Assembly: GCA_036478235.1 (NCBI GenBank)
Contig: JAZGDZ010000113.1
Location: 1 to 16,103, forward strand
Source of the DNA: JACZWZ01 sp036478235
Lineage (GTDB): Bacteria; Actinomycetota; Acidimicrobiia; Spongiisociales; UBA11373
Direction: 5' to 3'
DNA: 16,103 bases
Made by a program: the position numbers and the translations under genes. How positions within the stretch are numbered: position 1 is the first letter of the stretch; each line of letters begins with the position of its first letter. Shown one piece after another: positions 6,790 through 11,932 of the stretch. Below the pieces are notes generated by a model, which had not been told where the DNA came from, searched no databases, and worked only from the letters and a program-made list of their open reading frames with translations.

Positions 6790-7835
6790 TACCGGTGTAC
6801 GGCCCCTTGGGCGACCCACCCCTCGGAGCCGTCCTCGGCGACCACGTGGACCCAGCCGCCCAGCTCCCTCTTCGCCAGGTACCAGTTGCCCGGTTCGAGC
6901 GAGGCCACCGTCCGGGTGTGATCGTTCAGGTCGAACACGTCGGTCTGGGCCATGACGTAGCACCAGTACGGAGCGGATCCGGCCGCGGCGATCGGCGGCG
7001 TGTCCGTCGATTCGGCGGGGACCGGTGCGGTTTCCCCAGTGACGGCTACCCGGCCGGTGGGAGACTCCCGGCCGGTGGGGAATTTCGGGTCGGCAATCTC
7101 GACCGAGGCGATTCGACCCGCCCCTCCCGGCGTGAGGATCGCCCGTCGTCGGTCGCGCCGCCGCTCTCGGATAGCAGGGTTGAGAAAGGCTGCCATCAGG
7201 AAGCCGATCCCGCTGACCGCAACGGTGATCCCCACCAGCGACGGGTAGGACACCTGCAGCCTTCCGAATTCCTGCCCGATGAGCGTCAGGCCGGCCCCGG
7301 TGGCGAGTCCTCCGAGCGCGGCCGCCGACCTTGCCCACCTGTGGCGGGAGGCGATCGCGCCCAGCTGTCCGGTGATCCCGCCGAGGGTGAGACCCGTTGC
7401 CGCGAGGCCGACGAGCGTCGCCAGTGGAAATCGGCCAGAGACCCGGAGCCAGGCGTCGGCGGTGCAATCGTCGGTCGAACCCCGGACCCGAAAGAGGCCC
7501 ACCGCGTACGGGCTCACCTCGCCGACGGCGATGGTGGCCATGAACTCCTCCTGTGGAGTCACGAACGTGGCGGTGCTCGACTCCAGCGCGACCGGTCCGA
7601 TGATCATCCTGACTTCGGCCGATCCGGTGCCTCCCGGGTCGTTTCCGGAGAAGATGAGGATGTCTTCGGTGTCGAGCTCGAGAGGGCTGCTCAGCGAGTC
7701 GATCCGATCGACCTCGACCCCGTTGAAGGCTGCCTCGCACCCTCCCGAGACCTGAGCCGCCGCCGACCCCGGCGACGTCGAGAGAAGTGCCGCGGTGAAT
7801 GCGAGTACGACGAGAAGGCGGGCCGCGGGATACAT
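6789..7835 (-). CDS. Membrane protein of unknown function with C-terminal SH3-like domain
   Basis: A 348-residue protein. It has a signal peptide (1-27, ending SAAA before Q28) and an extracytoplasmic domain (28-135) with two cysteines (C33, C124). Three transmembrane helices follow (about 137-157, 170-189, 199-219), then a strongly basic stretch (RERRRDRRRA, 223-232) and a proline-rich linker. Residues 288-347 resemble a bacterial SH3 fold, with WCYVMAQTDVFDL, EPGNWYLAKRELGGWVHV and GSEGWV. By the positive-inside rule the SH3-like part would be cytoplasmic. I chose the ATG at 7835 because TATCGT lies six bases upstream, as expected for leaderless expression; a TTG at 7850 is the alternative. 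The gene is divergent from trmD with 50 bases between. I do not recognise the family and assign no function. Confidence 0.75.
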   Translation of the reverse strand: MYPAARLLVVLAFTAALLSTSPGSAAAQVSGGCEAAFNGVEVDRIDSLSSPLELDTEDILIFSGNDPGGTGSAEVRMIIGPVALESSTATFVTPQEEFMATIAVGEVSPYAVGLFRVRGSTDDCTADAWLRVSGRFPLATLVGLAATGLTLGGITGQLGAIASRHRWARSAAALGGLATGAGLTLIGQEFGRLQVSYPSLVGITVAVSGIGFLMAAFLNPAIRERRRDRRRAILTPGGAGRIASVEIADPKFPTGRESPTGRVAVTGETAPVPAESTDTPPIAAAGSAPYWCYVMAQTDVFDLNDHTRTVASLEPGNWYLAKRELGGWVHVVAEDGSEGWVAQGAVHR

Positions 7836-7841
7836 GCGGCG

Positions 7842-7847
7842 ACGATA
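7842..7847 (-). promoter_or_regulatory. -10 element for a probably leaderless membrane protein gene
   Basis: On the minus strand TATCGT ends six bases before the ATG at 7835. There is no Shine-Dalgarno sequence between them. Confidence 0.45.
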
Positions 7848-7873
7848 CAACCGCCCTGCTCCGGTGCCGGGGA

Positions 7874-7879
7874 TACGCT
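7874..7879 (+). promoter_or_regulatory. -10 element for probably leaderless trmD
   Basis: TACGCT ends six bases before the trmD GTG at 7886, and no Shine-Dalgarno sequence is present. It is back to back with the minus-strand element at 7842-7847, so the two promoters share about 50 bases. No convincing -35 box is seen. Confidence 0.45.
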
Positions 7880-7885
7880 GGCCCG

Positions 7886-8626
7886 GTGCGGATATCCATT
7901 GTCACCGCCTTTCCCGGGTTCTTTGGCTCGTCGCTCCACGTGAGCATCGTCGGGCGGGCGATCGCCGCAGGGCTCGTTGAAGTCGACCTGGTGGACCTGC
8001 GTCTGCACGGGCTGGGCCAGCACCGGCAGATCGACGATGCCCCCTTCGGCGGCGGGCCGGGGATGGTGATGATGATCGAGCCGCTCGACGCTGCGCTGGA
8101 GCCGCTGGCCGGCTCGCACCGGGTTCTACTGACGCCCACCGGCGCTCCTCTCCGCCAGTCTCACCTGGACCGCTGGTCCCGGATCGATCACCTGACTCTC
8201 GTGTGCGGTCGGTTTGAAGGGGTGGATGAGAGGGTTGCAGACCACTTGGTCGACGAGGAGGTGTCGCTCGGCGACTTCGTCATCGCCGGAGGCGAGGCTG
8301 CGGCCCTGGTCATCATCGAAGGAGTCGCCCGCCTCGTGCCGGGAGTCGTCGGCAACCCGGAGTCCATAGGCAGCGAGAGCTTTCGAGACGGGCTTCTCGA
8401 AGAGCCCCAGTACACGCGTCCGGCCGAGTATCGGGGCTGGGCGGTGCCGGATGTTCTGCTCAGCGGCGACCACGGGAAGATCGAGGAATGGAGGCAACGC
8501 CGCCGGGTGGAGCGCACCAGGCAACGGCGGCCCGAGCTGATGAGGGAATTCGTCGTCGAGGGAGACGACGAGTATCATCCGCCGGCGCCGGACGCTCGTC
8601 CGCGCACCTCCGAAGGGGATTCCTGA
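7886..8626 (+). CDS. trmD: tRNA (guanine-N1-)-methyltransferase TrmD
   Basis: A 246-residue enzyme that methylates G37 of tRNAs with S-adenosylmethionine, preventing +1 frameshifts. The trefoil-knot SPOUT features are clear: the N-terminus RISIVTAFPGFF, DDAPFGGGPGMVM (residues 50-62), CGRFEGVDERV (107-117) and the knot segment SLGDFVIAGGEAAALVI (127-143). R149 in ARLVPGVVGN follows, then LLEEPQYTRP (170-179). Where E. coli has the catalytic Asp169 in a DSF motif, this protein has SESF, placing Glu164 there. The GTG at 7886 gives the family N-terminus; upstream in-frame codons have no homology. The stop overlaps the rplS start (TGATG). The usual upstream gene rimM is absent, and trmD seems to have its own promoter. 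Confidence 0.95.
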   Translation: MRISIVTAFPGFFGSSLHVSIVGRAIAAGLVEVDLVDLRLHGLGQHRQIDDAPFGGGPGMVMMIEPLDAALEPLAGSHRVLLTPTGAPLRQSHLDRWSRIDHLTLVCGRFEGVDERVADHLVDEEVSLGDFVIAGGEAAALVIIEGVARLVPGVVGNPESIGSESFRDGLLEEPQYTRPAEYRGWAVPDVLLSGDHGKIEEWRQRRRVERTRQRRPELMREFVVEGDDEYHPPAPDARPRTSEGDS

Positions 8627-8970
8627 TGAACCCGCTTGACCAGGTCGAGGCCGGATTCCTCCGCGACGACATCCCGGACTTCGGCCCCGGCGACAACGTC
8701 AAGGTCCACGTCCGGGTCGTCGAGGGCGGGCGAGAGCGCGTCCAGGTCTTCGAGGGCGCCGTGATTGCTCGAGACGGCGGCGGTCTTCGCGAGACCTTCA
8801 CGGTACGCAAGGTGAGCTTCGGTGTCGGAGTGGAGCGAATCTTTCCCGTCCACGCCCCGATCATCCAGAAGATCGAGGTGACCCGAAGGGGCAACGTGAG
8901 ACGGGCCAAGCTCTACTACCTGCGCGATCGGATCGGCAAGGCGACTCGCATCAAGGAGAAGCGCGACTAG
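8626..8970 (+). CDS. rplS: 50S ribosomal protein L19
   Basis: A 114-residue ribosomal protein at the interface of the two subunits. Typical L19 segments are FGPGDNVKVHVRVVEGGRER, VQVFEGAVIARDGG, ETFTVRKVSFGVGVERIFPV, and the C-terminal RRGNVRRAKLYYLRDR followed by a basic tail. Length matches the family (about 115). The ATG overlaps the trmD stop by one base, and AAGGGGA (8613-8619) lies six bases upstream, so the two genes are translationally coupled in one operon. A stem-loop starts at its stop codon. Confidence 0.97.
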   Translation: MNPLDQVEAGFLRDDIPDFGPGDNVKVHVRVVEGGRERVQVFEGAVIARDGGGLRETFTVRKVSFGVGVERIFPVHAPIIQKIEVTRRGNVRRAKLYYLRDRIGKATRIKEKRD

Positions 8971-9009
8971 GGGCCCGCTGAGCAACGGCATTACTCAGCA
9001 GACTCCCAG
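8967..9009. terminator. Stem-loop after rplS, resembling the two IS ends joined head to head
   Basis: GCTGAG (8977-8982), an 11-base loop and CTCAGC (8994-8999) form a 6-bp stem that GGG (8971-8973) and CCC (9005-9007) can extend across an internal loop. It is well placed to end trmD-rplS transcription but has no T-run. Bases 8991-9009 match the right end of the IS at 1750-1768 at 16 of 19 positions. Bases 8967-8985 match its left end at 13 of 19. The unit may be an IS remnant or a chance match. Confidence 0.45.
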
Positions 9010-9093
9010 CGGCTCGTGGAACGACTTCCGACCGGCTTCGCACCATGGCCGCAAGCGCCTTTGCCGTGCCTCGGTGCACTTCGTGAGCTGCGG

Positions 9094-9099
9094 TAGCCT
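9094..9099 (+). promoter_or_regulatory. -10 element for probably leaderless lepB
   Basis: TAGCCT ends six bases before the lepB GTG at 9106. There is no Shine-Dalgarno sequence. lepB therefore seems to be transcribed separately from rplS. Confidence 0.45.
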
Positions 9100-9105
9100 C
9101 CGGCC

Positions 9106-9849
9106 GTGAACTCCGACTCCACCGATCGCCCCGACGCGTCGTCGGCGGATGCCTTCCCCAGGGTCGATCCCCCTGTCGAAGGGATCCTCGACGCTGCCGC
9201 GGAGGACCCCTTCGTTCTCGATGCGATTTCCGCCACGGAGACGGAGAAGGCCGAGGATGCCACCAAGCCGGACCGGGCGTTCTGGAAGGAGTTGCCCGTC
9301 CTCATCGTGGTGGCACTTGTGGTCGCCGTGCTCATAAAGACGTTCCTGGTGCAGGCTTTCTTCATCCCCTCCGCCTCGATGCGGGACACCCTGCTCGAGG
9401 GCGACAGGGTCATGGTCAACAAGCTGGCGTATCGCTTCGGCGAGCCGGAGCGGGGCGATGTGATCGTGTTCGACTCCCCTCTGGAGCGGCACTCCGACGG
9501 CGAGAACATCCTCGGCTCCATCGTTCGCAACATCGGGGAGGCGCTCGGCCTTTCTACGCCGGACACGGCGCTCATCAAGCGGGTCATCGCGGTCGGCGGG
9601 GACACGATCGAGATACGGGACAACACGGTTTTCGTGAACGGCATCCGTCTCGACGAGCCGTATCTGACGCGGACGTTGCACATGTCCGACTTCGGACCTC
9701 TCCAAATTCCGGTGGATCACGTCTTCGTGATGGGCGACAACCGCAACCAGAGCGAGGACAGCCGCCGCTTTGGCTCGGTGGCGACGAGCGACGTCATCGG
9801 CCGCGCCTTCATTCGGGTCTGGCCCCCGAGCCGCTGGGGAGGGCTGTAG
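9106..9849 (+). CDS. lepB: Signal peptidase I
   Basis: A 247-residue membrane-bound serine protease that removes signal peptides from exported proteins. A polar, acidic N-terminal region (1-58) precedes one transmembrane helix (about 63-83). The S26 family boxes follow: FIPSASMRDTL with catalytic Ser91, RGDVIVFDSP (116-125), LIKRVIAVGGDTIEI with catalytic Lys158, and VFVMGDNRNQSEDSRRFG (206-223). The catalytic domain is outside the membrane. The GTG at 9106 is supported by the -10-like TAGCCT at leaderless spacing. In most Actinobacteria rnhB follows directly, but it is missing here. Confidence 0.95.
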   Translation: MNSDSTDRPDASSADAFPRVDPPVEGILDAAAEDPFVLDAISATETEKAEDATKPDRAFWKELPVLIVVALVVAVLIKTFLVQAFFIPSASMRDTLLEGDRVMVNKLAYRFGEPERGDVIVFDSPLERHSDGENILGSIVRNIGEALGLSTPDTALIKRVIAVGGDTIEIRDNTVFVNGIRLDEPYLTRTLHMSDFGPLQIPVDHVFVMGDNRNQSEDSRRFGSVATSDVIGRAFIRVWPPSRWGGL

Positions 9850-9856
9850 CTCGGAG

Positions 9857-9933
9857 ATCTCAGATTTCAGAATGCGGATCTCAGATCTCAGGAGTCAGAT
9901 TTCAGATGTCAGATCTCAGACTTCAGAATGAGA
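9857..9933. repeat. Degenerate 7-bp tandem repeat, 11 units of ATNTCAG type
   Basis: The units ATCTCAG, ATTTCAG, AATGCGG, ATCTCAG, ATCTCAG, GAGTCAG, ATTTCAG, ATGTCAG, ATCTCAG, ACTTCAG and AATGAGA follow each other without a gap. TCAG is the most constant part. The tract starts eight bases after the lepB stop. Confidence 0.85.
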
Positions 9934-9941
9934 TCCTCTTC

Positions 9942-9983
9942 GATGCCTGATGCCTGATGCCTGATGCCTGATGCCTGATGTCA
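9942..9983. repeat. 7-bp tandem repeat GATGCCT, five perfect copies
   Basis: Five identical GATGCCT units (9942-9976) are followed by one degenerate unit, GATGTCA. The period is the same as in the neighbouring tract at 9857-9933, but the sequence differs. Lengths that are multiples of seven suggest replication slippage. Confidence 0.9.
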
Positions 9984-10083
9984 CTGCCACCGGGCACACT
10001 GACGGAAGACACCGGAGCGCACTCCCCGCACGGCGGTAACATCCGCTGCCTCGCCCGACCAGCCGGGCCCTGCAGGAGAGGCG

Positions 10084-10398
10084 ATGAGCGAAGAAGACCT
10101 CGAACGGTACGAGTCCGATGTGGAGCTCCAGATCTATCGCGAGTACCGCGACGTCCTTCCGATGTTTCGGTACGTGGTGGAGACCGAGCGTCGCTTCTAT
10201 CTGGCCAACAAAGTCAACATGAAGACGCAGCAGGCCGGGAGCTCGGTGTTCTTTGAGATCGAACTCGAGGATGCATGGGTTTGGGACATGTACCGGCCGG
10301 CCCGGTTTCTCAAGAAGGTCAGGGTGCTCACCTTTCGCGACGTCAACGTGGAAGAGGTGGAGCACCCCGAGCTCGAGGTGCCGACCGAAGACGCTTAG
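10084..10398 (+). CDS. DUF2469 family protein
   Basis: A 104-residue soluble protein of a family I know only from Actinobacteria; M. tuberculosis Rv2901c is the example. Conserved stretches are EDLERYESDVELQIYREYRD (residues 4-23), VVETERRFYLAN (31-42) and DAWVWDMYRPARFLKKVRVL (63-82). It has an acidic C-terminus and no signal peptide or membrane segment. Its function is unknown; its fixed place next to yraN and lepB is conserved. AGGAGAGG (10074-10081) two bases before the ATG gives a strong ribosome binding site, unlike the leaderless genes nearby. TAACAT at 10037-10042 could be the -10 box of its promoter. The yraN reading frame begins close to its stop in another frame. Confidence 0.92.
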   Translation: MSEEDLERYESDVELQIYREYRDVLPMFRYVVETERRFYLANKVNMKTQQAGSSVFFEIELEDAWVWDMYRPARFLKKVRVLTFRDVNVEEVEHPELEVPTEDA

Positions 10399-10403
10399 GG
10401 GCA

Positions 10404-10697
10404 CTGGGGGAGCGGGCCGCCGCCGTATTCCTCACCCGTAAGGGCTGCCAGATCGTCGGCCGCAACGTGCGGTCGGGCCGCGGCGAGATCGACCTGATCG
10501 TCAACGACCGGGGAGTCTTGGTCGCTGTTGAAGTGAAGACCGGACACGATCCGATGCTCCATTTCACCCAAGACAAGATCGCTGCGGTAAGGGCCGCGAT
10601 GCGTCTTTTACGACCCTCACCGCGTCGGCTCGATCTGATCACGGTCACGCCCGGGCCGGAGCGAGTCGTCGTGCGCTGGTATCGCGGTGCCGGCTAG
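10404..10697 (+). CDS. yraN: YraN (UPF0102) family endonuclease-like protein, start uncertain
   Basis: A protein with the PD-(D/E)XK nuclease fold, of unknown cellular role. Family features are LGERAAAVFLTRKG, the RGEIDLI motif with catalytic-site-type Glu and Asp, and VAVEVKTG with the E-x-K pair, followed by a QDKIAAVRAAMRLL helix and a short LDLITV strand. Homology seems to begin at RRRLGALGERAA, just upstream, but that frame has no ATG, GTG or TTG near the homologous start. The coordinates given use a CTG at 10404, which gives 97 residues. The nearest ATG in frame (10275) lies deep inside the DUF2469 gene and would add non-homologous residues. A rare start codon, a sequencing error or a -1 frameshift from DUF2469 could explain this. 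The gene converges on the minus-strand gene ending at 10787. Confidence 0.8.
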   Translation: MGERAAAVFLTRKGCQIVGRNVRSGRGEIDLIVNDRGVLVAVEVKTGHDPMLHFTQDKIAAVRAAMRLLRPSPRRLDLITVTPGPERVVVRWYRGAG

Positions 10698-10756
10698 TCC
10701 GGTTGCCCGCCGCCGGTATTCGGACCAGGTCACCTGGACAAGTGGTCTCTCCATCT

Positions 10757-10784
10757 GGGGGCTGGAGACTGGGGACTGGCGACT
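10757..10784. repeat. 7-bp tandem repeat of GGNGACT type, four units
   Basis: GGGGGCT, GGAGACT, GGGGACT and GGCGACT lie in tandem between the ends of the converging yraN and zinc-site protein genes. The period is again seven. The unit GGGGACT is a rotation of the reverse complement of CCCCAGT, a heptamer I recall as a cyanobacterial short tandem repeat. Confidence 0.8.
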
Positions 10785-10786
10785 GA

Positions 10787-10990
10787 TTAGCGCCCGTGGC
10801 GACGGCGCTGCTCCAGGTACCAGCAGGCGCGATGCCAATGCCGGCGTAGCTCGGGTTCGAGTTCGGGCACCACCACGAAGTGGCCTTCACCCTCTTCAAT
10901 CGTGCCGTCACACCCCGGGCAGACGTAGTGCTTGCGCGCTGCGTACGGCTGGACGGGAGTGACGACCTCTACCCCGAAAGGGCCGCCCAC
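10787..10990 (-). CDS. Small zinc-ribbon-like protein
   Basis: A 67-residue protein with a likely zinc site: C24-x2-C27 in YVCPGCDGTI, then H51, H53 and C56 in RRHWHRACW. The middle part (EEGEGHFVVVPE) is acidic and strand-like, and the C-terminus is basic (EQRRRHGR). Similar short CPGC...RHWH proteins are widespread in Actinobacteria, often with vague names such as ATP/GTP-binding protein; I know of no function. The only usable start is the GTG at 10990, which lies inside the preceding small gene and gives a 22-base overlap, so translation is probably coupled. The protein-like character begins around residue 7. Confidence 0.72.
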   Translation of the reverse strand: MGGPFGVEVVTPVQPYAARKHYVCPGCDGTIEEGEGHFVVVPELEPELRRHWHRACWYLEQRRRHGR

Positions 10991-11082
10991 AGCACGAGTA
11001 CCACAGCGACCAGGATGGTCCCGGCCACCATGGCGATGTCGACGGCGGACTTCCGCTGCGAGCGGAAGGGGTTGAACCCCAT
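10969..11082 (-). CDS. 37-residue single-pass membrane protein
   Basis: A very short gene: a basic N-terminus (MGFNPFRSQRKSA) followed by one hydrophobic helix (about residues 15-35) and a two-residue tail, so the basic end should face the cytoplasm. The start is supported by TACCAT on the minus strand (11089-11094), exactly six bases before the ATG, which fits leaderless expression. The next gene overlaps its end by 22 bases in another frame. The promoter is back to back with that of the crotonase gene. I recall similar MGFNPFR proteins in related Actinobacteria but no known function. Confidence 0.65.
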   Translation of the reverse strand: MGFNPFRSQRKSAVDIAMVAGTILVAVVLVLWAALSG

Positions 11083-11088
11083 GACGGC

Positions 11089-11094
11089 ATGGTA
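11089..11094 (-). promoter_or_regulatory. -10 element of the small membrane protein gene
   Basis: On the minus strand TACCAT ends six bases before the ATG at 11082, with no Shine-Dalgarno sequence. It lies only eight bases from the opposed element at 11103-11108, so the two promoters overlap and must compete for polymerase. Confidence 0.5.
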
Positions 11095-11102
11095 GGTGGC
11101 GG

Positions 11103-11108
11103 TAGTGT
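11103..11108 (+). promoter_or_regulatory. -10 element of the crotonase-family gene
   Basis: TAGTGT ends seven bases before the ATG at 11116, with no Shine-Dalgarno sequence, which fits leaderless or nearly leaderless expression. Confidence 0.45.
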
Positions 11109-11115
11109 CCGAGCC

Positions 11116-11883
11116 ATGTTCCCGGTCGACGACGTCGGAGCAGTGCGGACGCTGACAATCGACAACCCGGCGCGCCGCAATGCGATTCCGGCCGACCAGT
11201 GGACGGCCCTGGCGGAGGCCTTCGAGGAGTTCGAGGCATCGGAAGCACGGGTATTGGTCGTCACGGGCCGCGGCGAAGACTTCTGCTCCGGCCTCGAAGT
11301 CGGCTCCGGCACGGTCGCGGGCGGAATTACCGCCTGGTACCAGATGCTGTCCGAGGTGGGCCGGGCGGCGAGTGCACTGCATCGCGCTTCGAAGCCGACG
11401 ATTGCCGCCGTCGATGGTGTGGCCGTCGGAGCCGGCATGAATCTCGCCCTCGGGTGCGACATCCTCATCGCCTCCGACCGTGCCCGGTTTGCAGAGATCT
11501 TCGTGCGGCGGGCGCTCACGGTCGACTTCGGTGGCACTTGGCTGCTGCCGCGCCGGGTCGGTCTGGCACGGGCTAAGGAGCTGGCCCTCACCGGCCGGGT
11601 CATCTCTGCCGCCGAGGCCCTCGACTACGGCATCACTTCTCGGGTCGTGGGTCCCGAAGAGCTCCATGCCGAGGCCGCCGCCCTCGCCGTCGAGCTGGCG
11701 GCGGGAGCCCCGCTCGCCCAGCGCTTCATCAAGGCCGGCCTCGACCGGTCGTTCGAGATGTCCTTCGACGAAACGCTCGCCTACGAAGCGCAGGCGCAGT
11801 CGATCCTGCTCACCTCGGAAGACGCCGCCGAGGGCTTCGTGTCGTTTCTCGAGAAGCGTCCTCCAGACTTCAAGGGTCACTAG
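11116..11883 (+). CDS. Enoyl-CoA hydratase/isomerase (crotonase) family protein
   Basis: A 255-residue soluble enzyme acting on an acyl-CoA. The two oxyanion-hole loops are visible: EDFCSGLEVG (54-63) and GVAVGAGMNLALGCDILIAS (101-120). Next come ARFAEIFVRRALTVDFGGTW (123-142) and LLPRRVGLARAKELALTGRV (143-162). The glutamate usually found in an F-x-Q-P-E motif is missing, but Asp137 sits where PaaG-type enzymes carry their catalytic Asp. An isomerase or PaaG/PaaB-like hydratase is thus more likely than a classical hydratase. The substrate is unknown. The ATG at 11116 is chosen from the -10 spacing and from homology beginning near FPVDDVGAVRTLTIDNP. It is a metabolic gene lodged in an information-processing cluster, 49 bases before comM. 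Confidence 0.88.
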   Translation: MFPVDDVGAVRTLTIDNPARRNAIPADQWTALAEAFEEFEASEARVLVVTGRGEDFCSGLEVGSGTVAGGITAWYQMLSEVGRAASALHRASKPTIAAVDGVAVGAGMNLALGCDILIASDRARFAEIFVRRALTVDFGGTWLLPRRVGLARAKELALTGRVISAAEALDYGITSRVVGPEELHAEAAALAVELAAGAPLAQRFIKAGLDRSFEMSFDETLAYEAQAQSILLTSEDAAEGFVSFLEKRPPDFKGH

Positions 11884-11920
11884 ACCGCGCCGAGCCCTAG
11901 ACCGCGTCACAGCCGGCTCA

Positions 11921-11926
11921 TACCTT
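11921..11926 (+). promoter_or_regulatory. -10 element for probably leaderless comM
   Basis: TACCTT ends six bases before the comM GTG at 11933. It lies in the 49-base gap after the crotonase gene and gives the comM-dprA-xerC-whiG run its own promoter. Confidence 0.5.
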
Positions 11927-11932
11927 GACGGG

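Noticed and set aside
5962..8139. Minus-strand open frame of 725 codons spanning the permease, SH3-like gene and trmD
   Set aside because: It runs in another frame across three well-supported genes on both strands and is very rich in Arg and Gly, typical of a GC-rich shadow frame.
9857..9983. CRISPR-like repetition
   Set aside because: Units are seven bases and directly adjacent, with no spacers and no cas genes.
10275..10403. ATG at 10275 as the yraN start
   Set aside because: It lies deep inside the DUF2469 gene and would add about 43 Arg/Gly-rich residues with no similarity to YraN proteins.
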